Source: Nitriliruptoraceae bacterium
GTDB lineage: Bacteria > Actinomycetota > Nitriliruptoria > Nitriliruptorales > Nitriliruptoraceae
Length of the DNA: 64,000 nucleotides
Assembly: GCA_007121785.1 (NCBI GenBank)
Contig: SKJX01000070.1
Span: 32,327-96,326, forward strand
Direction of reading: 5' to 3'
A model generated the notes under the pieces. The model made no database searches and was not told where the DNA came from. It saw nothing but the letters and a program-made list of their open reading frames with translations. The position numbers were made by a program, and so were the translations under genes. Shown here piece by piece: positions 1-7,146 of the stretch (positions are counted from its first letter, which is position 1; each line of letters begins with the position of its first letter).

Positions 1-2
1 CC

Positions 3-413
3 TGGCGGCCGGACGAGTGGCACCACCTGCCGATCCTCGACAGGTACGAGCTGCGTGCGGCGCTCAACGGCGAACCGTTCGCGGGCCTGGACGTGGTCGA
101 GACGGCGGGCTGGGCACGTATGAGCGAGCCGACGGCACTCGACGCCTCGCTCATCGCGTTCCTGGCGGATGCGTTCATGCCACCGATCATGGCGCGCGAG
201 ACGCGCCGACTGATCGCACCGACGATCGAGCTGCAGCTGACCTTCCGGGTGCCGCTGCCGGCCGATCCTGGACCCGACGCCTGGTATCTCGCCCATCTGA
301 GCTCGGAGTTCGCGGCGGGCGGCTACCTCGAGCAGTCGGGCACCGTGTGGTCGCAGGACGGCTGCCTGCTCGCACGGATGCGCCACCTCAACCTCGTGCG
401 CTACATCGAATGA
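3..413 (+). CDS. acyl-CoA thioesterase-like protein, 5'-truncated
   Basis: Open reading frame already running at the window edge; about 136 C-terminal residues are visible, ending at TGA 411-413. The segment reads as the second hotdog half of a TesB/4HBT_3-type thioesterase: a central helix with alternating hydrophobics (LIAFLADAFMPP), a beta strand (IELQLTFRVPLP), and a terminal strand pair with Glu-Gln-Ser-Gly (YLEQSGTVWSQDG) followed by LLARMRHLNLVRYI. Such enzymes hydrolyse acyl-CoA to free acid and CoA in the cytoplasm. An internal ATG at 120 would give a protein too short for the fold, so the true start lies upstream of the window. The neighbour 55 bases downstream, on the same strand, is an LLM oxidoreductase. 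The family call rests on fold pattern only; the substrate is unknown. Confidence 0.6.
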   Translation, partial: WRPDEWHHLPILDRYELRAALNGEPFAGLDVVETAGWARMSEPTALDASLIAFLADAFMPPIMARETRRLIAPTIELQLTFRVPLPADPGPDAWYLAHLSSEFAAGGYLEQSGTVWSQDGCLLARMRHLNLVRYIE

Positions 414-468
414 GGGCCGCAGCCGTGCCGCCCAGGGCCACGGGGTCTCGCTTCCTCGGGGGCGCGCC

Positions 469-1524
469 GTGGTGACGTCGCTGCCGGGACTCGGCCTCGC
501 CCTGCCCGCCGAGGGCACGAGCCTGTCCGCCTCGCTGCGGCTCGCGCGGCTGGCTGACGAGCTCGGCTACGGTGCGATCTCCGTGGCCGAGCGCAACGAC
601 TGGGAGTTGTTCGCCAGCGCTGCAGCTCTGGCACAGGTCACCCAGCGCGCCCGGATCGTGACGGCGATCGCCTCGGTCTACACCCGGCCGCCCGCGCTGC
701 TGGCTATGGGTGCCGCGACCGTCCAGGACCTGGCGGCAGGTCGGTTCGTGCTGGGGCTGGGCAGCTCCTCGGAGCCGATCACCCGTCGGTGGATGGGCCT
801 GGCGTTCGACCGTCCCTACACGCGGCTGGCCGAGACGCTGGCGGTGGTGCCACGCATCCTGGCCGGGGAGCGGACCGACGAGGACGGGCAGACGCTGTCG
901 ACCCACGGCTTCCGACTCGGCATCCCCACCGTGGGGCACGTCCCGATCCACCTGGCAAGCCTCGGACCGCGGACGGCGGAGCTCGCCGGGCGCTCGGCCG
1001 ACGGGGCGATCCTCAACATGGTGTGCCCGGACGGGGCCGGTGCAGCGGCGCGCCGGATCCGGCTCGCTGCCGAGGCGGCGGGCCGTGAGGCCGCCCCGGA
1101 GGTGAGCCTCACGGTGCCGCTGGTCCTGACCGGGGCCGGACGGTCGCATGAGGCCGGGCGTCGCCTGCTGGCCGGCCTGGCCGCCAGCTACGCGCAGGTC
1201 GAGGTCTACCGCCGTCACCTGCACCGGCTGGGGATCGGACCGACGGCCGACCGGGTCGCCCGTCGGTGGCGTTCCGGTGACCGGACGGGAGCCGTCGCGG
1301 CGGTCGATGATCACCTGCTGGCCGCTGCCGGGGCAGTCGGTACGATCGAGGATTGCGCCGCCCGACTCGCCGCGTATCTCGACGCTGGGCTCGATCGCGT
1401 CAACGCCTACCTCATCCCCGCGCCCGACGACGGTGGCGAGCCGAACGACGGGCTGGCCGGTGCGGTGTCCGACCTGCACGCGGCCGTCGCGGGGCTGATG
1501 GACCGACGCGGTCACCGTCGGTGA
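469..1524 (+). CDS. LLM class flavin-dependent (F420-type) oxidoreductase
   Basis: 351-residue luciferase-like TIM-barrel protein. Family features are the N-terminal strand GLGLALPAEG, the conserved region TRPPALLAMGAATVQDLAAG followed by RFVLGLGSS, and a C-terminal segment with EDCAARLAAYLDAGLDRV. In actinobacteria most such proteins bind reduced F420, some FMN; the cofactor cannot be decided here. The start is GTG 469 or GTG 472, both behind a G-rich stretch (CTCGGGGGC); ATG is not available. It follows the truncated thioesterase on the same strand, and a URO-D-like gene converges on it from the right. One of five LLM paralogues in the window. The reaction is unknown; LLM enzymes include monooxygenases, type II Baeyer-Villiger enzymes and dehydrogenases. 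Confidence 0.85.
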   Translation: MVTSLPGLGLALPAEGTSLSASLRLARLADELGYGAISVAERNDWELFASAAALAQVTQRARIVTAIASVYTRPPALLAMGAATVQDLAAGRFVLGLGSSSEPITRRWMGLAFDRPYTRLAETLAVVPRILAGERTDEDGQTLSTHGFRLGIPTVGHVPIHLASLGPRTAELAGRSADGAILNMVCPDGAGAAARRIRLAAEAAGREAAPEVSLTVPLVLTGAGRSHEAGRRLLAGLAASYAQVEVYRRHLHRLGIGPTADRVARRWRSGDRTGAVAAVDDHLLAAAGAVGTIEDCAARLAAYLDAGLDRVNAYLIPAPDDGGEPNDGLAGAVSDLHAAVAGLMDRRGHRR

Positions 1525-1573
1525 CACCGGCCCGGTCGGCGCCGGTGTGCGGGACGGTCCGCGACCGGTGCCC

Positions 1574-2260
1574 TCAGGTCGCCTGGAGGCGCTGGCCGAG
1601 CCCAGCGAGCGCCTCGGCGGGGTGCTCGGTGGGTACCTCACCTGCGAACGACCAGAAAAACCCGTGGCGTCGGACGGGCGCGGGCAAGCTCTGGTCACCG
1701 AGGTGGTGCTTGTTGAGGCCCCCGCCGACGACCCCGGACTCCACACCCTCGGGCTCGGAGAGGATCGCCCCTGCCAGCCCCGCCGCTTCGATGGTCGAGA
1801 CGACCTCGGCGGGTTCGGTCGGGTCGGGAGGCAGATAGACCACGGGAACGCGGTAGAAGCGGCAGGCGTTGCCGAGGCTGCGCAGGCGGGCCGGCTCCGC
1901 TGCCTCGTCGGGAGCCACGATCAGCACGTCCACCTCGCTCTCGCAGAAGGCTCGAGCCAGTGCGATGTCGACCGAGCAGACGACGCCCGCGGCCGCGCGT
2001 CCGCCCAGCAGTGGTCTGACCCGGCGCAGCACCTCCAGCCCGGTGTCACCCGGCGCCCCGAGTCCGACGGTGACCGCGTCGGCGTGCAGCGCCGTGGCGG
2101 TCTCGACCAGCGCACGTGCCTGCCGCTGCGGGTCGGAGTCGTAGAGCGGGCCGGGCAACTGGCCGAGGTGGGCGACGATCGATCCGAGCACCGGGATGTA
2201 GGGCGGGCGGGCCGGCTCTCCGCCGTGTAGCGCGGTCTTGACCAGATCCGCACTCTGCAT
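1574..2260 (-). CDS. short uroporphyrinogen decarboxylase-like (URO-D fold) protein
   Basis: 228 residues from ATG 2260. The start is chosen because a strong GGAGGA lies 7-9 bases upstream on the minus strand, and because the longer upstream reading frame is low-complexity Arg/Pro-rich. The N-terminus (SADLVKTALHGGEPARPPY) matches the opening of URO-D-family proteins, and the body alternates beta strands and helices as in a TIM barrel (DAVTVGLGAPGD, VDVLIVAPDEA, VPVVYLPPDP). Canonical HemE is about 350 residues, so this is a shortened relative, not a haem enzyme. Family members include cobamide-linked methyltransferases. It is divergent from the ketone-carboxylase-like operon across 393 bases, so co-regulation is possible. 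The function is not known. Confidence 0.5.
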   Translation of the reverse strand: MQSADLVKTALHGGEPARPPYIPVLGSIVAHLGQLPGPLYDSDPQRQARALVETATALHADAVTVGLGAPGDTGLEVLRRVRPLLGGRAAAGVVCSVDIALARAFCESEVDVLIVAPDEAAEPARLRSLGNACRFYRVPVVYLPPDPTEPAEVVSTIEAAGLAGAILSEPEGVESGVVGGGLNKHHLGDQSLPAPVRRHGFFWSFAGEVPTEHPAEALAGLGQRLQAT

Positions 2261-2653
2261 GGGCCGTCCTCCGCTCGAGTCGCTCCCGCGCCGGCGTACG
2301 AGGATGCCGCAAGCCGGCCTCATCGGATGCGGCAACGCTGCAGCGACTGCTCCCTGCCGGATCCAGGTCGAGAATATCGAGTCTAACTGTGGACGTAAAG
2401 GTTCAGGTGCTGCTAGCGTGCCGCCCGGTCGTACTGGGAGACGTTGGGAGACGTCGCGGCCGGGAGACCACAGGTCACAGAAGTGGCAGGGAATCCGGAA
2501 AGGGGCAGGGAATCCGGTGCTGTACCTGCACGTGGGAGGCCACGCTACGTCGGCGGAGGTACGCCGACGGCGGGTGGTGCCCGCGGGGCGGTGCCGTGAC
2601 CGGACGTCCCCTGTCGTCGACAGGTGTGCCAGGCAGGCACGGAGGAGGACGCG
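2261..2653. promoter_or_regulatory. divergent intergenic region with two sets of short direct repeats
   Basis: 393 bases between the URO-D-like gene (minus) and the first carboxylase gene (plus). Two repeat pairs are seen: TGGGAGACGT occurs twice back to back at 2435-2444 and 2445-2454, and GGCAGGGAATCCGG occurs at 2485-2498 and 2504-2517 (19 bases apart, about two helical turns). A relatively AT-rich block (GAGAATATCGAGTCTAACTG, about 2372-2391) is the best place for a promoter, but no clean -35/-10 pair was fixed. The region must hold the control of the carboxylase operon. No open reading frame here looks coding. Confidence 0.45.
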
Positions 2654-4573
2654 GTGAGCGTCATCGGGAGCATCGATACGGGCGGCACATTCACGGACGG
2701 GCACTTCACCCGCGAGGGTCGCTCGGTCCGCGTCAAGGTGGAGACGACCCCGCACGACTTCACCGAGTGCTTCCTCGACTGCGTCGAGGCTGCCGCCGCG
2801 GAGCTTGGGTTCAACAGCCTCCAGGCGATGCTGCTCGAGACGGAGATCCTACGGTTCGCCTCGACCATCGCGACCAACGCGATGATCGAGCACAAGGGAC
2901 CGACGATCGGGGTGGCCGTCTCGCCCGGCCACGAGGACGACCTCTACGCTGACGGGCAGCGGCTCTACGAGCTGGGCCTGGTCGAGCGCGAACTGGTCAC
3001 CTCGCTGGCCGAGCCGGGGGACGAGCAGTCGGTCCGCTCGTCGCTGCGTGGCCTGCTCGAGGGCGGCGCGCGGGTGCTCGTGGTCAGCCTGGCTGGCGGT
3101 GACCGCGAGCCCGACACCGAGTTCGGGGTCAAGCGCATCTACGAACGTGCCTATCCGCGCCACTACCTGGGTGCGGTGCCCTGCCTGCCTGCGACCGAGG
3201 TCAGTCTCCGCGAGGACGACGGGCGGCGGACGAACACCGCCGTGGTCAACGCCTATCTGCACCCCGAACTGGTGCGGGCGCTGTACAAGGCCGACGAGGA
3301 CGTGCGCTCCCGTGGGTTGCGGCAGCCGCTGCTGATCGTCCACGGTTCGGGTGGGGTGGCGCGGGTGGCCAAGACCCGTGCCATCGAGCAGTACAACTGT
3401 GGTCCGGCCGGTGGGGTGCACGGCGCCGCCATCATGGCCGAGCGCTACGAGCTCCCGCTGGCCCTGACCATCGACATGGGCGGCACGTCGACCGACTACT
3501 CGGTCGTGAGGGATCATCAGGTGCCGTTCGACCTGGATCCGCACATCGAAGGTGTGCCGGTCTGGACGCCGCTGGTCCGGGTCGGTGCCTTCGGCTGCGG
3601 GGGCAGTTCGGTGATCAGCGGACGTCGCGACGGGTTCCAGGTCGGCCCCCAGTCGATGGGTGCCGCCCCCGGACCGGCCTGCTACGGGCTCGGAGGTACC
3701 CAGCCGACGCCCACCGATGCACACGTGGTGCTCGGCACCCTCGACCCCGACAACTACCTCGGCGGGCGGCGCCGGCTCGATCCCGAACGCGCCCGCAACG
3801 CCCTCTCCGGCTTGGGAGACGGATCCGCAGAGGAGATCGCCTGGGAGGTGCACCGGGCCGTGGTCGACTGGGCAGCCTCCCATCTGCGCTCGGAGCTCCA
3901 AAGTGGTGAGGTGAGCCCCGATCAGGCGGCGTTGTTCGCCTTCGGAGGTGCCGGCGGGCTGTTCGGCGCCGATGTCGCCGCCGCGCTCGGGATCTCCAGG
4001 GTCTACGCCTTCGCGGAGTCCGCGGTGTTCTCGGCCTTCGGGGTGTCGACGATGGACGTCACACACATCTACGACGTGGCGCTGGCCGACGGTGACCTGG
4101 ACGCGATCGTCGCCGAGCTCGAGCGGCTCGAGCAGCGCGCCAGGCTCGACATGGCCGGGGAGGGCCTCGAGGGCCGTGAGATCATCTACCGCCTCGAAGC
4201 GGAGCTCGACGACGATCACGCCGAGCTGGATGCGGAGCCGTCCAACTGGCGCGCTGCGGTCGACAAGGTGCTCGACCTCGAGCCTGGGTGGCTGCGCCTG
4301 CGCGCCTCGGTCCCGGTCGCCCGACCCCGGCTCGATCCCGAGCCAGAGGGCGACGTGGATCCCTCCGCCGCGCAGCGGGGCCATCGCGAGGTCTTCCTCG
4401 GTGGACGGCCGGGGCAGGCCGCGGTCTTCGACCGCGAGCTCCTGCGGCCCGGCATGGACGTCGAGGGTCCGGCGGTCATCGAAGCGCAGGACACCAGCAC
4501 GTTGGTGCCGCAGGGATTCCGGTTGCACGTCGACGGCTACCACGCCGGCATCATCACCCCCCACGGAGGCTGA
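2654..4573 (+). CDS. hydantoinase/oxoprolinase-A family subunit (Apc/acetone carboxylase-like, 1st paralogue)
   Basis: 639 residues from GTG 2654, chosen because GGAGGAGG ends 6 bases upstream; a further in-frame GTG at 2624 lacks such a site. The N-terminal domain starts with the HyuA signature GSIDTGGTFTDG, and the actin-like ATPase core carries TIDMGGTSTDYSVV (about residues 272-285) and APGPACYG. HyuA-type proteins hydrolyse ATP to phosphorylate a carbonyl or enol substrate. In acetophenone and acetone carboxylases they provide the phosphoenol intermediate that is then carboxylated. Its size matches the roughly 70 kDa subunit of acetophenone carboxylase. The usual GAGGGSIA loop is altered to GCGGSSVIS, which could mark a structural rather than catalytic paralogue. 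First gene of a tightly spaced operon. Confidence 0.88.
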   Translation: MSVIGSIDTGGTFTDGHFTREGRSVRVKVETTPHDFTECFLDCVEAAAAELGFNSLQAMLLETEILRFASTIATNAMIEHKGPTIGVAVSPGHEDDLYADGQRLYELGLVERELVTSLAEPGDEQSVRSSLRGLLEGGARVLVVSLAGGDREPDTEFGVKRIYERAYPRHYLGAVPCLPATEVSLREDDGRRTNTAVVNAYLHPELVRALYKADEDVRSRGLRQPLLIVHGSGGVARVAKTRAIEQYNCGPAGGVHGAAIMAERYELPLALTIDMGGTSTDYSVVRDHQVPFDLDPHIEGVPVWTPLVRVGAFGCGGSSVISGRRDGFQVGPQSMGAAPGPACYGLGGTQPTPTDAHVVLGTLDPDNYLGGRRRLDPERARNALSGLGDGSAEEIAWEVHRAVVDWAASHLRSELQSGEVSPDQAALFAFGGAGGLFGADVAAALGISRVYAFAESAVFSAFGVSTMDVTHIYDVALADGDLDAIVAELERLEQRARLDMAGEGLEGREIIYRLEAELDDDHAELDAEPSNWRAAVDKVLDLEPGWLRLRASVPVARPRLDPEPEGDVDPSAAQRGHREVFLGGRPGQAAVFDRELLRPGMDVEGPAVIEAQDTSTLVPQGFRLHVDGYHAGIITPHGG

Positions 4574-4575
4574 GC

Positions 4576-4917
4576 ATGTCACGGGTCCACATCACCGAGT
4601 ACCTGGACATCGACACCGACCGCGAGTTGTGGTTGTGCAACCGATGCGGCCAGGAGTTGATCGGTGCGCGCGAGAACTACAAGCGCGGGTGCGTCGTCTA
4701 CGAACGCGACCCGGACGAGATCATGCCGCCGATCTACCCGCCGGAGAAGACGGAGTTCTACCTCGGCGTGTCCCCGGGCTACGGCGTGTTCGTCGAGTTC
4801 TACTGCCCGGGTTGCGGGATCATGATCGAGAACGAGTTGCTGCCGGAAGGATACCCGCCCACGCACGATCTCGAGCTCGACATCGACGCACTCAAGGCGA
4901 AGGCGGAGCAGGCATGA
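4576..4917 (+). CDS. zinc-ribbon acetone/acetophenone carboxylase gamma-like small subunit
   Basis: 113 residues, starting two bases after the preceding stop, with GGAGG (4565-4569) as ribosome site. Two Cys pairs, C21-x2-C24 (LCNRCG) and C77-x2-C80 (YCPGCG), form a four-cysteine zinc ribbon. The small gamma subunits of acetone and acetophenone carboxylases are of this size and type. The stop overlaps the next start (ATGA 4914-4917), so its translation is coupled to the second HyuA paralogue, as expected for stoichiometric complex partners. It is cytoplasmic, with no signal or membrane segment. The assignment rests on size, the Cys pairs and the gene order HyuA-small-HyuA-HyuB. Confidence 0.8.
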   Translation: MSRVHITEYLDIDTDRELWLCNRCGQELIGARENYKRGCVVYERDPDEIMPPIYPPEKTEFYLGVSPGYGVFVEFYCPGCGIMIENELLPEGYPPTHDLELDIDALKAKAEQA

Positions 4918-7118
4918 ACGAGCACCCGGTGACCGGAGACGGCGATGACGTCCAAGCGGGCGACGGGCACCTGACCAACACGATCAACGTCGACATCGGT
5001 GGGACCTTCACCGACTGCTTCGTCAGCTACGAGGGCAGGCAGGCGTCGGGGAAGCAGGCGACCACCCGCTACCGGCTGACCCACGGCTTCAACGCGGCCA
5101 TCGAGGAGGCCGCTGGCAAGCTCGGGGTCGGCGCTGACGAGTTGCTGCACGAGACCGACCTGGTGCGCTACGCGACCACGTTGGCGATGAACGCGCTGAT
5201 CGAGCGCAAGGGCCCGAAGCTCGGGTTGATCACCACGGCCGGCTACGAAGACACCGTCTTCATCGGCCGGGGCGCGCAGTGGCACGACGGCCAGCCGATG
5301 GAGCGCAAGCGCGAGATCGCACGCGGACGTCGACCGACGCCACTGATCCCTCGGGAGATGATCGTCGGGGTACGTGAGCGCATCGGCACCGACGGCGACG
5401 TGATCGTCCCCCTATGGGAGGACGACGTCCGCGAGGGTCTCCACCGGCTGGTGGATCAGGGAGCTCAAGGCTTCATCGTCGCGCTCAACTTCGGGCACGT
5501 GAACCCCAAGCACGAGGAGATCGTGCGCGACATCATCCGGGAGGAGTTCCCCGACATCTTCCTCGGGGCCCAACCGGTGCTGTTGTCCAGCGAGGTTGCG
5601 CCGCGCCGCAACGAGTACCAGCGCAGCATGACGGCGATCCTCTCGGCGTACCTGCACCGGACCTTCGCCGAGGAACTGACCGAGCTCTCCGCCGTGCTGC
5701 GCGAGCGCGGTTACGGCCACTCGCTGTTCCTCGCGAACAATGCCGGAGGGGTCAACCCGCTCGAGCGCACCACCGCGGTCCAGACCTACAACGCGGGGCC
5801 GGTTGGCGCGGTGATCGGCGGCGAGCACGTCTTGCGTCAGTACGGCTTCCCCAACGCGATCATGACCGACATGGGGGGGACCTCGTTCGACATCTCCACG
5901 GTCGTCGACGTCGGCAGTGACGACGAGGGCGGCCATCACTTCTACGCGCAGATGCCCATGATCGACCGGTTCCGTGTGTCGATCTCGATGATCGAGACCC
6001 GCTCGATCGGTGCCGGCGGCGGGTCCATCGCCCGCTACAACGATCTGCTCGACATCCTGGAGGTCGGCCCCGAGTCGGCCGGTTCCAACCCGGGCCCCGC
6101 TTGCTTCGACCAGGGGGGTGACGAGCCGACCGTGACCGACGCCGACGTCGTGCTCGGCTACGTCAACCCCGACTACTTCCTCGGGGGACAGATCCCGCTC
6201 AACGCCGAGGCGGCACACGACGCGGTGCGGCGCCACCTCGCCGAGCCCCTCGAGGTCTCGGTCGAGGAGGCCGCCTACCAGGTCCGACGGATCGTGGACG
6301 GGCAGATGGGCAACGAGATCTACAAGGAGACCAACCTCAAGGGGTTCGATCCACGTGAGTTCCGGCTGTTCGCGCTCGGCGGCGCTGGCCCCACCCACGC
6401 TTGCGGCTACGGAGCGCACGTGGAGACACCGGAGATCTACTCCTTCCCGTTCGCGTCGGTGTTCTCGGCCTACGGGATCGCCAACTCCGACTTCCGACGG
6501 GCCTACGAACAGTCGGTCAAGGTGATGCTCTACTCGCCTTCGGAGAAGGAGTGGCTCTGGGACCCTGACGAGTTCAACGACGTGGTCCGGGGCCTGCAGG
6601 AGGAGGCGCTGCGCGACGCCGAGGATCTGGGCGCGGGTCGGGTCCAGTTCTCCCTAGAGCTCGAGATGCGCTACGGGTTGCAACCGCACCACACCCGCAT
6701 CCTCTCGCCGCGGCTGTTCGTCGAGTCCGACGAGGACTGCGAGGAGATCTACCGCGCATTCGCGCGCGAGTACGAGCGCATCTTCTCCAAGGCGGCCACC
6801 TACCTCAAGGGCGGCGTGGAGATCCTCTCGTTCATCCTGTGGTCGGTGATCCCGACCCAGCGCATCCCGCTGCCTACCTTCGACCTCAGCGGCCCCGAAC
6901 CCGACGACGCGCTCAAGGGACGGCGCCCGACCTTCTGGGGGTCGACCAAGGGGTGGGTCGAGTCGTCCGTGTACGACCTGAGTCAGCTGAAGCCGGGCAA
7001 CCGCATCGAGGGCCCGGCGGTCGTGGAAGCACCGGACACCACGGTGCTCGTCGACCCCAGCTGGAGCCTGCGGATCGACCAGCACGCCAACTCGGTCATG
7101 GAGCGGGTGGAGACGTAG
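4914..7118 (+). CDS. hydantoinase/oxoprolinase-A family subunit (Apc/acetone carboxylase-like, 2nd paralogue)
   Basis: 734 residues from ATG 4914, overlapping the small-subunit stop by 4 bases. The same frame is open far upstream but is antisense-like noise there. Motifs: NVDIGGTFTDCF at the N-terminus, MNALIERKGPKLGLITTAGY (start of the phosphate-binding domain), TDMGGTSFDISTV, the intact GAGGGSIARYN loop, GSNPGPACFD, and the C-terminal IEGPAVVEAPDTTVLVDPSW typical of HyuA/AcxA. Family role: ATP-dependent activation of the ketone in a carboxylase complex. It is about 80 kDa, similar to the larger alpha-type subunit of acetophenone carboxylase. Having two diverged HyuA copies in one operon is the Apc arrangement and unlike simple hydantoinases or 5-oxoprolinases. 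Confidence 0.88.
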   Translation: MNEHPVTGDGDDVQAGDGHLTNTINVDIGGTFTDCFVSYEGRQASGKQATTRYRLTHGFNAAIEEAAGKLGVGADELLHETDLVRYATTLAMNALIERKGPKLGLITTAGYEDTVFIGRGAQWHDGQPMERKREIARGRRPTPLIPREMIVGVRERIGTDGDVIVPLWEDDVREGLHRLVDQGAQGFIVALNFGHVNPKHEEIVRDIIREEFPDIFLGAQPVLLSSEVAPRRNEYQRSMTAILSAYLHRTFAEELTELSAVLRERGYGHSLFLANNAGGVNPLERTTAVQTYNAGPVGAVIGGEHVLRQYGFPNAIMTDMGGTSFDISTVVDVGSDDEGGHHFYAQMPMIDRFRVSISMIETRSIGAGGGSIARYNDLLDILEVGPESAGSNPGPACFDQGGDEPTVTDADVVLGYVNPDYFLGGQIPLNAEAAHDAVRRHLAEPLEVSVEEAAYQVRRIVDGQMGNEIYKETNLKGFDPREFRLFALGGAGPTHACGYGAHVETPEIYSFPFASVFSAYGIANSDFRRAYEQSVKVMLYSPSEKEWLWDPDEFNDVVRGLQEEALRDAEDLGAGRVQFSLELEMRYGLQPHHTRILSPRLFVESDEDCEEIYRAFAREYERIFSKAATYLKGGVEILSFILWSVIPTQRIPLPTFDLSGPEPDDALKGRRPTFWGSTKGWVESSVYDLSQLKPGNRIEGPAVVEAPDTTVLVDPSWSLRIDQHANSVMERVET

Positions 7119-7146
7119 ATCTGGGCCGGCGGCCCAAGGAGCAGAC

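Noticed and set aside
2849..4582. 577-codon minus-strand frame opposite the first HyuA gene, and similar long antisense frames elsewhere (for example 7972-9495, 26672-28243, 57106-58806)
   Set aside because: All mirror genes with strong family motifs on the other strand and have no recognisable start context or domain.
3948..4913. Upstream extension of the second HyuA frame
   Set aside because: The region is in another frame of the first HyuA and the gamma-like gene. The HyuA signature starts right after ATG 4914, so the longer form is not a fusion protein.
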